Source of the DNA: Nitrospirota bacterium
GTDB taxonomy: Bacteria > Nitrospirota > Thermodesulfovibrionia > UBA6902
NCBI GenBank assembly: GCA_003354025.1
Contig: PIVU01000008.1
Location: 1 to 49,336, forward strand
Reading direction: 5' to 3'
Length of the DNA stretch: 49,336 bases
A program made the position numbers and the translations under genes. Below the pieces are notes generated by a model. That model saw only the letters and a program-made list of their open reading frames with translations, did not search any database and was not told where the DNA came from. Shown here one piece after another: positions 8,946-18,378 of the stretch (positions within the stretch are counted from its first letter, which is position 1; each line of letters starts with the position of its first letter).

Positions 8946-8989
8946 AAGCGCTTTACAACCTTGCCTGCAAGGTTGTAAAGCGCTTTTTT
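8946..8989 (+). terminator. Strong intrinsic terminator
   Basis: Perfect 18-bp stem (8946-8963 with 8968-8985), loop CCTG, followed by a T-run. It sits 19 nt after the FG-GAP repeat gene. Its length and perfection suggest strong transcript insulation. Confidence 0.92.
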
Positions 8990-9040
8990 ATATTGTTGCT
9001 CTATTAATCTAGTCTTTAAATATGTTAAGTTTCTTGGGAA

Positions 9041-9736
9041 ATGATATCAACTATAGAGCCTTCTAACATTGCCTCACGTAGTATCAAGGCATTTTTTTCT
9101 ACAAGAAAATTTAGTAGTGAGAACGAACCGGTACGCGATATCCTGTCTGAAAAACTTGATATTCCTGTAAATAATATATACCTACCGATACAGAAACATA
9201 CAAATAAAATATGTGTTCTAGAATCAGAGTCTACCCCTGTTATAGCAGATGCTGTTATTACAGCAAAAAAGAAATATCTAATCGGAGTTCTGGTAGCTGA
9301 TTGTGTCCCCATTCTTTTACTAGACAAAAAGAAGGAAGTTGCGGGTGCGGTCCATGCAGGGTGGAGAGGAACATCTGAAAAGATATTAAAACACTCCATT
9401 GAAACTATGAAAGAAGAATTTAATAGTGATCCTGAGAATATTCAGGTTGCAATCGGACCCAGTATAAGGAAGTGTAGTTACGAGGTGGGGCCCGAAGTAA
9501 TTGAGGGAGTGACAGACGCAACAGGTCCGGGAGAGTATTTTTCTACAAAGGGTGATAAACACTTTATCGATTTATCCATTGCTAACATGATCCAGGCGCT
9601 GGGATCTGGTATCCCCGCAGGTAATATATGGCGGTCCGGGGAATGTACTTATTGTAATCCAGACAAGTTTTATTCATATAGATACTCAAAGGGAAAAGCT
9701 ACTGGAAGGCAGGGCGGTTTTATAGGAATGTGGTAA
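9041..9736 (+). CDS. pgeF: PgeF/YfiH-family protein (LACC1-like purine nucleoside phosphorylase)
   Basis: 231 residues of the DUF152/YfiH family, cytosolic. Family motifs are in order: QKHTNKI with a metal His, VLVADCVPILLL with Cys, AVHAGWRGT with His, AIGPSIRKCSYEV, and the C-terminal ECTYCNPDKFYSYRY. The Cys/His/His set is the zinc and active site. Family members have been reported as polyphenol oxidases, as purine nucleoside phosphorylase/adenosine deaminase-like enzymes, and as editors of misincorporated L-serine in peptidoglycan precursors. The start ATG has a weak GGGAA ribosome site. It heads the plus-strand run to the CBS gene. Confidence 0.9.
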   Translation: MISTIEPSNIASRSIKAFFSTRKFSSENEPVRDILSEKLDIPVNNIYLPIQKHTNKICVLESESTPVIADAVITAKKKYLIGVLVADCVPILLLDKKKEVAGAVHAGWRGTSEKILKHSIETMKEEFNSDPENIQVAIGPSIRKCSYEVGPEVIEGVTDATGPGEYFSTKGDKHFIDLSIANMIQALGSGIPAGNIWRSGECTYCNPDKFYSYRYSKGKATGRQGGFIGMW

Positions 9737-9792
9737 TATATGTACTCTAAATAGCGACCAGGATATTTTTAATTATAATAAATGGAGGGTCA

Positions 9793-10251
9793 ATGCTTAC
9801 AGCAAAAGATATAATGACAAAGGATGTTATTACTGTAAAACCGGATACAACAGTTGAAGCGCTTGCAAGGTTGCTGATGGATAAAAAAATTAGCGGTACT
9901 CCAGTTGTTGACGATACGGCCGGGATGGTAGGGATAGTGACTGAGAATGATTTGATCAAAAAGAATAAACGCCTGCATATTCCAACTGTTATTAGATTGT
10001 TTGACGCATATTTTACGGTAGGTTCAAAAAATATGGAGGAAGAGATTAAAAATATATCTGCGATTTCAGTAGATGAGATTTGCACAGAAGATGTTGTATC
10101 AATTCAGGAAGACACTACCGTTGAAGACATTGCGACCATAATGGTTGAGCAGCATATTCATTTACTTCCTGTTTTAAGGGATGGAACTGTGGTTGGCATT
10201 GTTGGAAAGGCTGACATGGTCCGTGCTATGACTGATGAGGCTTCACAGTAA
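9793..10251 (+). CDS. Tandem CBS-domain protein
   Basis: 152 residues made almost entirely of two CBS motifs: DIMTKDVITVKPDTTVEA...GTPVVDDTAGMVGIVTENDLI (about 5-60) and EICTEDVVSIQEDTTVEDIATIMVEQHIHLLPV...VVGIVGKADMVRAM (about 95-148), joined by a helical linker. CBS pairs bind adenosyl ligands and regulate partners; no effector domain is fused here. GGAGGG is 4 nt before the ATG. Its 3' end overlaps tsaE by 17 nt, implying co-translation. Partner and ligand are unknown. Confidence 0.9.
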   Translation: MLTAKDIMTKDVITVKPDTTVEALARLLMDKKISGTPVVDDTAGMVGIVTENDLIKKNKRLHIPTVIRLFDAYFTVGSKNMEEEIKNISAISVDEICTEDVVSIQEDTTVEDIATIMVEQHIHLLPVLRDGTVVGIVGKADMVRAMTDEASQ

Positions 10252-10654
10252 AAGCGACCCTGATACAAGGGAGATAGGTCGCAGGCTGGGTGAGAAACTT
10301 AAACCTGGAGATGTAGTGTGTCTGTTCGGTGACCTTGGAGCCGGAAAAACAACTATGGTCAAAGGAATTGCCTCTGCTCAGGGGATAGAAGACCGCGATG
10401 TAACAAGTGCCAGTTTTACGATTATAGCCGAGTATAAAACGCCTGTCCCTTTTTACCATATTGACCTGTACCGGGTGACCGCTGATGAAGTTGCAGATCT
10501 CGGGTTGTATGAATACCTTGGAGCGGACGGTATATGTGTTATCGAATGGGCTGAGAGGGCGGAAAGTGAAATCCCTGAGAACAGCATAAAGGTCAGGCTA
10601 TTATATACAGAGGATGACTGCCGGGATATTGAACTGACCGGGGTGACGTTATGA
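10235..10654 (+). CDS. tsaE: tRNA t6A synthesis ATPase TsaE
   Basis: ATPase partner of TsaB/TsaD in threonylcarbamoyl-adenosine (t6A37) formation on ANN-decoding tRNAs. 139 residues; Walker A FGDLGAGKTTMVKGIA (about 32-46), then ASFTIIAEYKT...FYHIDLYRV and the C-terminal IEWAERAE, all typical of YjeE/TsaE. The ATG lies inside the CBS gene (17-nt overlap) and the 3' end overlaps nadK by 4 nt, so the three genes are translationally coupled. Confidence 0.95.
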   Translation: MRLHSKSDPDTREIGRRLGEKLKPGDVVCLFGDLGAGKTTMVKGIASAQGIEDRDVTSASFTIIAEYKTPVPFYHIDLYRVTADEVADLGLYEYLGADGICVIEWAERAESEIPENSIKVRLLYTEDDCRDIELTGVTL

Positions 10655-11496
10655 AACGAATAGGTATATTTGCAAAAAAAGGTGAGCCTGAAGCGGTAAA
10701 AGCAGTAAGAGATCTCCAGCAATTGCTTTCGGGCAAGCAGGTCGAACTCTTTATTGAAAAAGACGTCGCTTCTGTTATTAATGTAAGAGGCTATCGGAGG
10801 GAAGATATCCCCTCTAATTCCGATATAATTATTGCATTCGGTGGCGATGGCACGATACTCGGCGTTGCAAGACTGGTAGGAGACCTGGGTGTTCCGATTA
10901 TCGGAGTCAATCTTGGAGGACTTGGGTTTATTACCGAACTGGCCAGGGATGAGGTTGAAAGCAGCATAGAAATGATTTTTTCTGAAAAGCCTGACTTTGA
11001 AGAGAGAATTATGCTGCTGGCAGATGTTTACAGAGGTAATAAAAAACTGGTTAAACAGCATGCCCTTAATGATGTTGTGTTAAACAAGAGCGCGCTTTCA
11101 AGGATGTTTGAACTTGATATAAATATTAATGACCAGTATGTTACAACTTTCAGGGCAGATGGTTTGATAATATCAACGCCCACAGGTTCAACGGCACATT
11201 CATTGTCAGCAGGAGGGCCAATAATGTATCCTACCCTTGAGTCTTTTTTGCTGACGCCCATATGCCCGCATACACTTACAAGCAGACCCATTGTATTACC
11301 TGACACATTTGTGCTGGATATAAGTGTTAAGAGTGGAGATGATATCTATTTAACACTTGACGGTCAGGAAGGGCATCCTCTGAAAGTTAAAGACAGGATC
11401 AGAATAAAAAAGGCCGACTACAAGACTAAATTTATTGTGCTGCATGATAGAGACTATTTCAAGCTGTTGCGCAGTAAATTGAAATGGGGAGAGTAG
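10651..11496 (+). CDS. nadK: NAD kinase
   Basis: Phosphorylates NAD to NADP using ATP or polyphosphate. 281 residues with the diagnostic motifs FGGDGTILGVARL (GGDGT, about 71-76), IGVNLGGLGFITEL, and RADGLIISTPTGSTAHSLSAGGPI for nucleotide binding and self-assembly. ATGA overlap with tsaE indicates coupling. Length and motifs are normal. Together with nnrDE and nadE, this is one of three separate NAD(P)-related loci in the window. Confidence 0.97.
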   Translation: MKRIGIFAKKGEPEAVKAVRDLQQLLSGKQVELFIEKDVASVINVRGYRREDIPSNSDIIIAFGGDGTILGVARLVGDLGVPIIGVNLGGLGFITELARDEVESSIEMIFSEKPDFEERIMLLADVYRGNKKLVKQHALNDVVLNKSALSRMFELDININDQYVTTFRADGLIISTPTGSTAHSLSAGGPIMYPTLESFLLTPICPHTLTSRPIVLPDTFVLDISVKSGDDIYLTLDGQEGHPLKVKDRIRIKKADYKTKFIVLHDRDYFKLLRSKLKWGE

Positions 11497-11541
11497 TGGC
11501 AAGGTTGTTTCTTAAGTTGAAGGTTCTAACATATTAATAAA

Positions 11542-12267
11542 ATGGAAAATAAAAATAATGTAATACATGATGTTGTGAAGTCGATGGAGTTTTACCGGGA
11601 ACTTGGCTTTGAGTATCTGCCGGTAAAAGAAGAGGATATATCGGACTATTTGTCTGGTACGGGGATGTCAATTGCTCAGGAAGAACCGGTACCGTTGAAA
11701 GGCGATAAACGAGGTGAAGGACAGAGCCTTGAATCCTTGCAGGAAGAAATGGCTGGTTGCTGCAGGTGTAAACTGTCCGGGGAAAGAAAGAACATCGTGT
11801 TCGGGGAAGGGCATCCTGATGCCAGGCTTATGTTCATTGGGGAGGGCCCTGGCAGAGAAGAAGATATCCAGGCAAGACCCTTTGTCGGAGATGCCGGTAA
11901 GCTTCTTACGAATCTTATAGTGAAGTTAGGGTTGAAGAGGGAAGATGTATATATTGCGAATATCGTGAAATGCAGACCGCCCTATAATAGAAATCCTGAA
12001 GATGACGAAATATCTACCTGTATTTCTTTTGTGAAAGAGCAGATTAATTTAATCAAACCGGAGATTATTATCTGTCTGGGAAGAATCGCTGCGCATGCCC
12101 TGCTTGAAGTGAAAATCCCTATTAGTAAATTGAGGGGCAATTTTTCCAGTTACGACGGCATACCGGTTATGCCTACATTTCATCCGGCATATCTCCTGAG
12201 AAACCCAAAAGACAAATGGTTAACCTGGGATGATATGCAAAAGGTCCTTGGAAAGCTGAAAAAATAG
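11542..12267 (+). CDS. Type-4 (Fe-S) uracil-DNA glycosylase
   Basis: Removes uracil from DNA in base excision repair. The C-terminal 170 residues carry the family-4 pattern: Fe-S ligands Cys73 or Cys74, Cys76, Cys144 and Cys160, motif A GEGPGREEDIQARPFVGDAGKLL (Glu in the GEGPG loop), IANIVKCRPPYNRNP, and motif B TFHPAYLLR. An N-terminal extension of about 70 residues (acidic, unconserved by eye) precedes the catalytic domain, as in the phage DNA polymerase-associated subgroup. It follows nadK by 45 nt in the same direction. Confidence 0.93.
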   Translation: MENKNNVIHDVVKSMEFYRELGFEYLPVKEEDISDYLSGTGMSIAQEEPVPLKGDKRGEGQSLESLQEEMAGCCRCKLSGERKNIVFGEGHPDARLMFIGEGPGREEDIQARPFVGDAGKLLTNLIVKLGLKREDVYIANIVKCRPPYNRNPEDDEISTCISFVKEQINLIKPEIIICLGRIAAHALLEVKIPISKLRGNFSSYDGIPVMPTFHPAYLLRNPKDKWLTWDDMQKVLGKLKK

Positions 12268-12330
12268 CAGACCCTGTCTACGTATGCTGATCATATCTAT
12301 ATATAAATATTCTGTTATATTGGAGGTTAT

Positions 12331-12843
12331 ATGAAAAGGCTCTGGGCGCCATGGAGAATTGAATACATACTTGATGACAAAAAACATGGCAGTTGCCTGT
12401 TCTGCGATATTTCACAAACAAAGGCCGGGAAGGTGAATAAAGCAAGAGACAAGCGCAATCTGATACTTCACAGGGGTGAGTACTGTTTTGTTATGCTGAA
12501 TAAATATCCCTATAACAGCGGGCATCTCATGGTTGTTCCTTACTTTCATACTCCCACATTTGACGGACTTTCAGATGACGCACTCTTCGATATTATGAAG
12601 ACGGTAAAAACCTCTGTAGAAATACTGAAAAAGGTCCTGTCTCCTGATGGCTTTAATATTGGTTTGAACTTCGGCAAAGTTGCAGGTGCAGGGATGGAGT
12701 CCCATATGCATAAACATATTGTGCCCCGCTGGACAGGTGATACGGACAGTATGCCGATTATAGCAGAAACGAGAGTGATGCCTGAGCATTTGAAAAAAAC
12801 ATATGACAAATTATGTAAACATTTTGTAAAATTCCATGCATGA
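12331..12843 (+). CDS. HIT-family nucleotide hydrolase/phosphorylase
   Basis: 170 residues starting MKRLWAPWRIEYI, with CLFC (Cys22/Cys25) and the histidine triad His125-x-His127-x-His129 in SHMHKHIVPRW; upstream GHLMVVPYFHT is also standard. This is the bacterial Ap4A phosphorylase/HIT subgroup that cleaves nucleoside phosphoramidates or dinucleoside polyphosphates. The active triad is intact; the exact substrate cannot be read from sequence. GGAGG precedes the ATG. Confidence 0.92.
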   Translation: MKRLWAPWRIEYILDDKKHGSCLFCDISQTKAGKVNKARDKRNLILHRGEYCFVMLNKYPYNSGHLMVVPYFHTPTFDGLSDDALFDIMKTVKTSVEILKKVLSPDGFNIGLNFGKVAGAGMESHMHKHIVPRWTGDTDSMPIIAETRVMPEHLKKTYDKLCKHFVKFHA

Positions 12844-12945
12844 AAGAATTGAATTGAGTTTTTTCTCCGGAATTGCCCGCTTCTCTGGTCTTTCTTAGTA
12901 TTATATGTTAGACTTATAAGTTAAGTGTCACTGGGAAGGTAAATA

Positions 12946-14376
12946 ATGAAAGAAAAAGATATATTTGATGAAATAATTGAAGTCGGTAAGCGAAGGGGCC
13001 AACTCACATATGATGAGATTAATGAGGCCCTTCCGTCAGAATTCTTTACTCCTGATGAGATAGAAGAGCTCATGGATCTCCTCAACGATATGGGGGTAAA
13101 GATTGTTGACTCTGATGACTCGGCGCCTCTTGAAGAGACGGAAACTCCTGAATATGAAAAAACTGAAGATCTTGTTCAGGCCTATTTTCATTCCATGGGA
13201 GACATTTCCATTCTCACGAAAGATGAGGAAGTTGAGCTGGCGAAGAAACTGGAAGAGGGAAAAGAAATTATTGCGGAGATTATTCATTTTCTTCCTTTAA
13301 CAAAGCGTATTGAAGCTGATTTCCTGGAGAATGAGGATAATAAGGATATTGAGGAAGAAGAGCGGAAGACCTATGTAATCGAGTCAACTTTGTTCAGGAT
13401 CGAAATGATGCTTGAAGTGATTGAAGAGGTATCTGATGAGTTGGATCAATACGGCGGTTCACTCAGGACCTTAAAACTGCTGATAAAGAATGAAAAAAGT
13501 AAAAAGAGAATAAGAGCGGCTCTTCTGGCTGCTATGGAAAATACTGCCAGCAAAGCTTCCAGAATGTATAAAAATGTAGAGCTTGAAGTCGGCATAAAAG
13601 TCGAACACCTGGTAGATATGTGGGAAAAGATAAACAGGGTTCAGGCTTTTGTTCTTGAGGCAAAAAATGAGCTTATCACCCGTAACCTGCGACTGGTTGT
13701 CAATATTGCTAAAAATTATGTCGGCAGGGGTCTGCCTCTCCTTGATTTGATCCAGGAAGGTAATATTGGACTTATGAAGGCGGTAGATAAGTTTAAACAT
13801 GAAAAAGGATTCAAGTTCAGCACCTATGCCACATGGTGGATACGTCAGGCTATTACTAGGGCCCTGATTGACCAGACCAAGACTATAAGAGTTCCTGTCC
13901 ATATGATGGAATTCTATAACAGGGTCACTAAAGCTTCCAGGGAACTTACACAGGAACTGGGAAGAGAGCCTTCTGATGAAGAAATTGCCAAAAGGCTCGC
14001 AGTGCCTCCAAGAAAAGTGGAGGAGGTATTCAGGGCAATTCAGGACCCTATTGCTTTGCAGACTCCGGTAGGAGATGAAGATACTGAGTTGGAGGATTTC
14101 ATTGGAGATAAAAACAGTCCTTCTCCTTTTACCGATGCGGAAGGTAAAGAAATTTCCGGATATATTAAGAAAGTCCTCGGCACTCTGACACCTAAAGAAG
14201 AAAAGGTCATCCGCATGAGGTTCGGTATAGGCGTTGATAGAGACCATACTCTTGAAGAGGTAGGCAGGCATTTGACTATCACAAGAGAGAGGGTCAGGCA
14301 GATTGAAGCGAAAGCTCTGAGAAAATTAAAGCACCCCAGCAGACTTAAAGCTCTAAAAGCTCTTGTAAGTACATAA
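12946..14376 (+). CDS. rpoD: Primary sigma factor RpoD
   Basis: 476-residue housekeeping sigma-70. Region 1.1 (about 1-70, acidic), region 1.2 (YFHSMGDISILTKDEEVELAKKLEEG), a short non-conserved region (about 130-225, shorter than in E. coli), regions 2.1-2.4 (ITRNLRLVVNIAKNYVGRGL...FSTYATWWIRQAITRAL), region 3, and region 4.2 HTH (TLEEVGRHLTITRERVRQIEAKALRKL). All core-binding and -10/-35 reading elements are intact. It starts at ATG with GGAAGG upstream and is followed by a strong terminator. Confidence 0.97.
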   Translation: MKEKDIFDEIIEVGKRRGQLTYDEINEALPSEFFTPDEIEELMDLLNDMGVKIVDSDDSAPLEETETPEYEKTEDLVQAYFHSMGDISILTKDEEVELAKKLEEGKEIIAEIIHFLPLTKRIEADFLENEDNKDIEEEERKTYVIESTLFRIEMMLEVIEEVSDELDQYGGSLRTLKLLIKNEKSKKRIRAALLAAMENTASKASRMYKNVELEVGIKVEHLVDMWEKINRVQAFVLEAKNELITRNLRLVVNIAKNYVGRGLPLLDLIQEGNIGLMKAVDKFKHEKGFKFSTYATWWIRQAITRALIDQTKTIRVPVHMMEFYNRVTKASRELTQELGREPSDEEIAKRLAVPPRKVEEVFRAIQDPIALQTPVGDEDTELEDFIGDKNSPSPFTDAEGKEISGYIKKVLGTLTPKEEKVIRMRFGIGVDRDHTLEEVGRHLTITRERVRQIEAKALRKLKHPSRLKALKALVST

Positions 14377-14398
14377 AGACCGCTTTATAAAATAATAA

Positions 14399-14428
14399 GG
14401 GGAGTAATAATTATATTACTCCCCTTTT
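14399..14428 (+). terminator. Terminator after rpoD
   Basis: Perfect 10-bp stem GGGGAGTAAT/ATTACTCCCC, 6-nt loop, then TTTTCT; 22 nt after the rpoD stop. Lies between convergent genes, and an A-rich left flank makes it possibly bidirectional. Confidence 0.9.
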
Positions 14429-14456
14429 CTATTTCTATTTCAGAATGTAATAAGAT

Positions 14457-15476
14457 TTATTGAAGATGACCCCACTGAGCACCTGTAACTATCTCGTAGT
14501 CACTTTCCAGAATTACTGCATTTGATGTAGTAGGCTTAAGCAAGACAACTTGGATTTTCCCAATGGGTCTTTTAGATGGAGGATCGGAAAAGACTGTATA
14601 GATGTCCCCCTCAATAATCCCGTCTATTTGACCCTTATCGAGGAAAATTACACTGCCTTCATCAGATAAAACAGAGTTGGTATGTGATTCAACGATATGG
14701 CCGTTAATGTCAGGCGTCCTTGCCATATCAGGAACGAAAGGGGGCGCCAGGTCTTCGTAAGGCATAAGTCCGTCACCTATGTTAATATCTTCAAATGAAG
14801 ATGTTATGATTGCTTTGGTCATCTCACTGTCAGACCCGATTACTTTTAAAATACCCGCGATTCTTATGTGATGTCCCAGTATTTCACCTGTTACCGGATG
14901 CTTGACTATTTTCATGTCTCTGATTACATAAAACTGCTTATTAATAACTGTCTCTTTACGCACTATTAACGCCACTGCTATATCAGGTTTTTCAATTGTG
15001 TCAAAATCGAGGTATGCGATGTCATCCCTGCCAATGACAGTGCGGTCTCCGGGAGAATAAGATATTGTGCCTATACTTGGGAAACCTTCATCTATCCATC
15101 CACTAGAGATAAAAAGGTTTTTGTCAATTATATATTTGCGCTTAACCTGTGCCTTCCTGGTGTGGGCTCTTTTTTTACCGGCTTTCCTGGTTGCAGGAAC
15201 CTGTTTGGGGGGTGCAGGCTGCATTTGCATTAATTCTTCTCGTGAAGGGATTCTTATTTTAATGCCAGGATATATTAGGTCAGGATGTTCGATGTGAGGG
15301 TTAACGTTCCATAGCTTTGGCCAGAGAAAAGTATCTTCAAGCTGCGCGTCTGAAATGCCCCAGAGAGTATCTCCCTTCAGGATAAGGTACTCCTCTGAAT
15401 CATTGTTGTTTGCGCCGGCATTTACTGTAAGAAGCGTTGATAAAGTAAGAACAAAAAAGAACAGAAACTTATTCAT
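14457..15476 (-). CDS. Secreted LysM-domain protein
   Basis: 339 residues from ATG 15476 (GGAG 8 nt upstream); the frame extends 10 codons further without support. Signal peptide NKFLFFFVLTLSTLLTVNAGA, then a LysM domain at about 27-76 (YLILKGDTLWGISDAQL...LIYPGIKIRIPS) with the family's tryptophan-rich insert FLWPKLWNVNPHIEHPD, a basic Pro/Lys linker, and about 200 residues of beta-rich domain with no known name. Proteins with this layout occur in many Gram-negative anaerobes and are presumed to bind peptidoglycan or act in envelope assembly. No catalytic motif seen. Confidence 0.85.
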   Translation of the reverse strand: MNKFLFFFVLTLSTLLTVNAGANNNDSEEYLILKGDTLWGISDAQLEDTFLWPKLWNVNPHIEHPDLIYPGIKIRIPSREELMQMQPAPPKQVPATRKAGKKRAHTRKAQVKRKYIIDKNLFISSGWIDEGFPSIGTISYSPGDRTVIGRDDIAYLDFDTIEKPDIAVALIVRKETVINKQFYVIRDMKIVKHPVTGEILGHHIRIAGILKVIGSDSEMTKAIITSSFEDINIGDGLMPYEDLAPPFVPDMARTPDINGHIVESHTNSVLSDEGSVIFLDKGQIDGIIEGDIYTVFSDPPSKRPIGKIQVVLLKPTTSNAVILESDYEIVTGAQWGHLQ

Positions 15477-15604
15477 TGTAATTCTCCAGTCTTTTTTAAA
15501 GAGCATATATCCATACAGATTAACATATTTATTATTAAAAATATAGAAGTATGGTGTTTGTATTTAGTGATAATGTGAATACGCTATTTGATGCCGGAAA
15601 TGTT

Positions 15605-16807
15605 TCAGGTTGTGTAATGTGCATTGATCTCAATATAACCCTCTGTCAGGTCGCAGCTGAGCGCTCTGGCAGTTCCGGTGCCCAACCCAAGGTTGATAGT
15701 TATGACTATTCTATTGTCTTCAAGTTTTTTTTGTACTTTGTGTTCATTCTTTGTCCCTGTGCCTTTGCTTATCAGTTTAATATTATTGATAAGGACTTCA
15801 ATTCTCTCTTCTCTAATGGCAGCGCCTGAATAACCTATAGCGGCAATTATCCTGCCCCAGTTCGGGTCCCTTCCGTATAATGCGGTTTTAACAAGCATTG
15901 AACCTGATACTGCTTTGGCAACACTGATTGCGTCTGACTCACTTCCAGCTCCCGTGACGATGACTTCTATAGTTTTTGTAGCGCCTTCTCCATCGTCGGC
16001 AATCATTTTTGCCAGTTCATAAGTAATGCTGTTCAGCGTTTTTTTGAAGCTATTATAATAGGGCGACCTTTGTGTAATGGTTTTGTTCCCGAGGGCCCCG
16101 TTTGCCATGATCATTACTGTGTCATTTGTGCTCATATCATTATCTACTGAGAGCATATTGAATGATTGATTGACTGCTGACCGCAGTGCAGCGTCGAGTG
16201 CAGCGTAGGACAGTGATATGTCTGTTACAATGAAACAGAGCATGGTTGCCATGTTTGGGCATATCATTCCTGATCCCTTTGCAATGGCTGTTATTGAGCC
16301 GATTTTTGAGCCGATTTTTAACTTTTTTGAGAATACCTTTTCATAAGTATCTGTAGTCATGATCGCTTGCGCCGTGTCGTTTATGCCGGATATGGACAAT
16401 GAACTGACAAGGAGGGGAAGGCTTTTGACTATGATGCTGACTGGCAGTGGTTTTCCGATCACTCCTGTTGATGACACATACATAAGGTCTGTAGGGATAT
16501 CAACCAGACTTGCGGCAGTCGTCTGCATTTTTATTGCGTCTTTAAGGCCCTGTGGTCCGGTGCATGCATTTGCATTTCCGCTGTTAATGATGATTGACTG
16601 GCCCTTCCGGGACAGGATGTTTTTCATTGCAAGCTGAACGGGTGCGGCCTTAATTTGATTTGTTGTGAAAACTCCGGCAGTAACAGCGGGTGTGTTGGAT
16701 AGTATAAGCGCCAGGTCTTTGTCCTTGGATTGTTTGATGCCTGCTGATATTCCTGAAAATGTAAACCCGGGAACTTTTATATGTGATTTGCCGGATAGTT
16801 TCTTCAT
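15605..16807 (-). CDS. argJ: Bifunctional ornithine acetyltransferase/N-acetylglutamate synthase
   Basis: Transfers acetyl from N-acetylornithine to glutamate (and, if bifunctional, from acetyl-CoA), giving the cyclic arginine pathway. 400 residues. The self-cleavage site KGSGMICPNMATML is present, giving alpha and beta chains with Thr188 as nucleophile; NSGNANACTG and DPNWGRIIAAIGYSGA are also typical. The start codon overlaps the argC stop by 1 nt (TGATG), so the pair is coupled. Whether acetyl-CoA is also used cannot be decided here. Confidence 0.96.
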   Translation of the reverse strand: MKKLSGKSHIKVPGFTFSGISAGIKQSKDKDLALILSNTPAVTAGVFTTNQIKAAPVQLAMKNILSRKGQSIIINSGNANACTGPQGLKDAIKMQTTAASLVDIPTDLMYVSSTGVIGKPLPVSIIVKSLPLLVSSLSISGINDTAQAIMTTDTYEKVFSKKLKIGSKIGSITAIAKGSGMICPNMATMLCFIVTDISLSYAALDAALRSAVNQSFNMLSVDNDMSTNDTVMIMANGALGNKTITQRSPYYNSFKKTLNSITYELAKMIADDGEGATKTIEVIVTGAGSESDAISVAKAVSGSMLVKTALYGRDPNWGRIIAAIGYSGAAIREERIEVLINNIKLISKGTGTKNEHKVQKKLEDNRIVITINLGLGTGTARALSCDLTEGYIEINAHYTT

Positions 16808-17853
16808 CAGGGAGAAGGTGCAAGAGAAGTTAATCCGGTTGTTTCATCAAAGCCGTACATGACATTCATATTCTGTACTGCGGCCCCGGATGCACCTTTG
16901 ATGAGGTTATCAATTGCACTGACGATAATTAAAGTTGTTCCTTTGGCGGAACGTTTATCCAGAAATACCGAGATGTCACAATAATTGCTTCCTTTCACGG
17001 CCTTCGTAAGAGGATATACGCCGCGATCAAGCACACGAACAAATTCTTCATTCCGGTAAAAATTGCGATATAGAGTATGGATTTTTCCTAAGTTAGTACT
17101 TTTGCTTAAGCGGATATAAATTGTGCTAAGAATGCCTCTGTCCATAGGAATAAGGTGGGGCGTGAAAATAATATTTAGCTTACTCGAAGCAAGTGCGCTT
17201 AACTCCTGTTCTATTTCAGGTGTATGTCGGTGCACGGTGATTCCGTATGCCTTTACGGAATCGTTAACTTCACAAAACATAAACGGTTGAGCAGGAGTTC
17301 TCCCCGCGCCTGAAGTGCCTGACTTTGAATCTATGATAACGGAATCACGGTCTACAAAGGTTTCACCGATGACAGGAGCAAGGCCCAGAATAGCGCTAGT
17401 CGGATAGCATCCGGGGTTTGCTATTATTGAGGCTTTACGAATCTTGTCCCTGTATATTTCAGGAAGACCGTAAACAGCCTTTTTAAGATGTGACGGATAA
17501 TGGTGCGGAGTCTCATACCACTTTTCATAGGTTTTTGAATTTCTAATCCTGAAATCAGCAGAGAGATCTATTACTTTTTTCCCCGCATCATGAAGGAAAG
17601 CAACTGTGTCCTGTGATGTCTTGTGAGGCAGGCAGAGGAAAAAGAGGTCAGCCTTCTTTACGATGGTTTTTAAATTTAAAGATTCAAATGAAAGGTCTGT
17701 ATTTCTACAGTGCAGGAAGGTTTCCGCTACTGGAGAACCAGAGAGTCTTTCAGAAGTGATAGCTGTTACGTTAACATGAGGGTGAGATAATAGCAGTCGC
17801 AGTAATTCAGCGCCTGTATATCCGCTCCCTCCCAGTATGGCGACTTTTAGCAT
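16807..17853 (-). CDS. argC: N-acetyl-gamma-glutamyl-phosphate reductase
   Basis: NADPH-dependent reduction in arginine synthesis, third step. 348 residues: Rossmann motif AILGGSGYTGAELLRLL at the N-terminus, catalytic Cys149 in ANPGCYPTSAI, and HRHTPEIEQEL plus GTSGAGR typical of the type 1 family. Directly upstream of and coupled to argJ. Separated from rpsI by 119 nt with a hairpin. Confidence 0.97.
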   Translation of the reverse strand: MLKVAILGGSGYTGAELLRLLLSHPHVNVTAITSERLSGSPVAETFLHCRNTDLSFESLNLKTIVKKADLFFLCLPHKTSQDTVAFLHDAGKKVIDLSADFRIRNSKTYEKWYETPHHYPSHLKKAVYGLPEIYRDKIRKASIIANPGCYPTSAILGLAPVIGETFVDRDSVIIDSKSGTSGAGRTPAQPFMFCEVNDSVKAYGITVHRHTPEIEQELSALASSKLNIIFTPHLIPMDRGILSTIYIRLSKSTNLGKIHTLYRNFYRNEEFVRVLDRGVYPLTKAVKGSNYCDISVFLDKRSAKGTTLIIVSAIDNLIKGASGAAVQNMNVMYGFDETTGLTSLAPSP

Positions 17854-17906
17854 AGGTAATTATAACGAAATTGTATAAATAATTTATTTTATATCTGAAT
17901 AATCAA

Positions 17907-17935
17907 TGCCCAAAACTAAAAAATAGTTTTGGGCA
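17907..17935 (-). terminator. Hairpin after rpsI
   Basis: 12-bp perfect stem TGCCCAAAACTA/TAGTTTTGGGCA with loop AAAAA, 37 nt after the rpsI stop on the minus strand. The following T-tract is poor, so it may attenuate transcription into argC rather than stop it. Confidence 0.6.
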
Positions 17936-17972
17936 TGAGAAATTCCAATTAATGTGATGATTATATTGCTTT

Positions 17973-18365
17973 TTATCTCTTTGAGAACTGGAAGCGTGCT
18001 CTTGCACCTTTTTGTCCGTATTTCTTCCTCTCTACGGCTCTCGGGTCTCTTGTAAGCATTCCTTCCTTTTTCAACACTCCCCTGAAATCGGAATTAACCA
18101 GCAATAGCGCTCTGGAGATACCATGTCTAATAGCACCTGCCTGACCGTTGAAGCCTCCACCTTTGACTCGTACGTTAATGTCGTATTTGCCATTCACTGC
18201 GACAATGAAAAGCGGCTGCTGGACTACCATCTTCATCGTTTCGTATGGGAAGTAATCATTGAGAGACTTTTTGTTAACGACAATATTTCCCTTGCCCGGC
18301 TTTATGAAAACCTGGGCAATTGATGACTTTCTTCTTCCTGTTGCATTGTATTCAATTTCTGCCAT
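17973..18365 (-). CDS. rpsI: 30S ribosomal protein S9
   Basis: 130-residue small-subunit protein. [20 protein letters not shown] start, [21 protein letters not shown] core, and the invariant C-terminal tail [11 protein letters not shown] that reaches the P-site tRNA. Follows rplM by 13 nt in the usual rplM-rpsI operon. Confidence 0.98.
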   Translation of the reverse strand: MAEIEYNATGRRKSSIAQVFIKPGKGNIVVNKKSLNDYFPYETMKMVVQQPLFIVAVNGKYDINVRVKGGGFNGQAGAIRHGISRALLLVNSDFRGVLKKEGMLTRDPRAVERKKYGQKGARARFQFSKR

Positions 18366-18378
18366 ATCTTAAAACTCC

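Noticed and set aside
10453-11061. 202-codon minus-strand frame opposite tsaE/nadK
   Set aside because: Shadow of two well-supported genes; composition and lack of motifs argue against coding.
13471-14271. Long 266-codon minus-strand frame opposite rpoD
   Set aside because: Antisense shadow of a clearly conserved sigma factor, with no ribosome site or recognisable domain.
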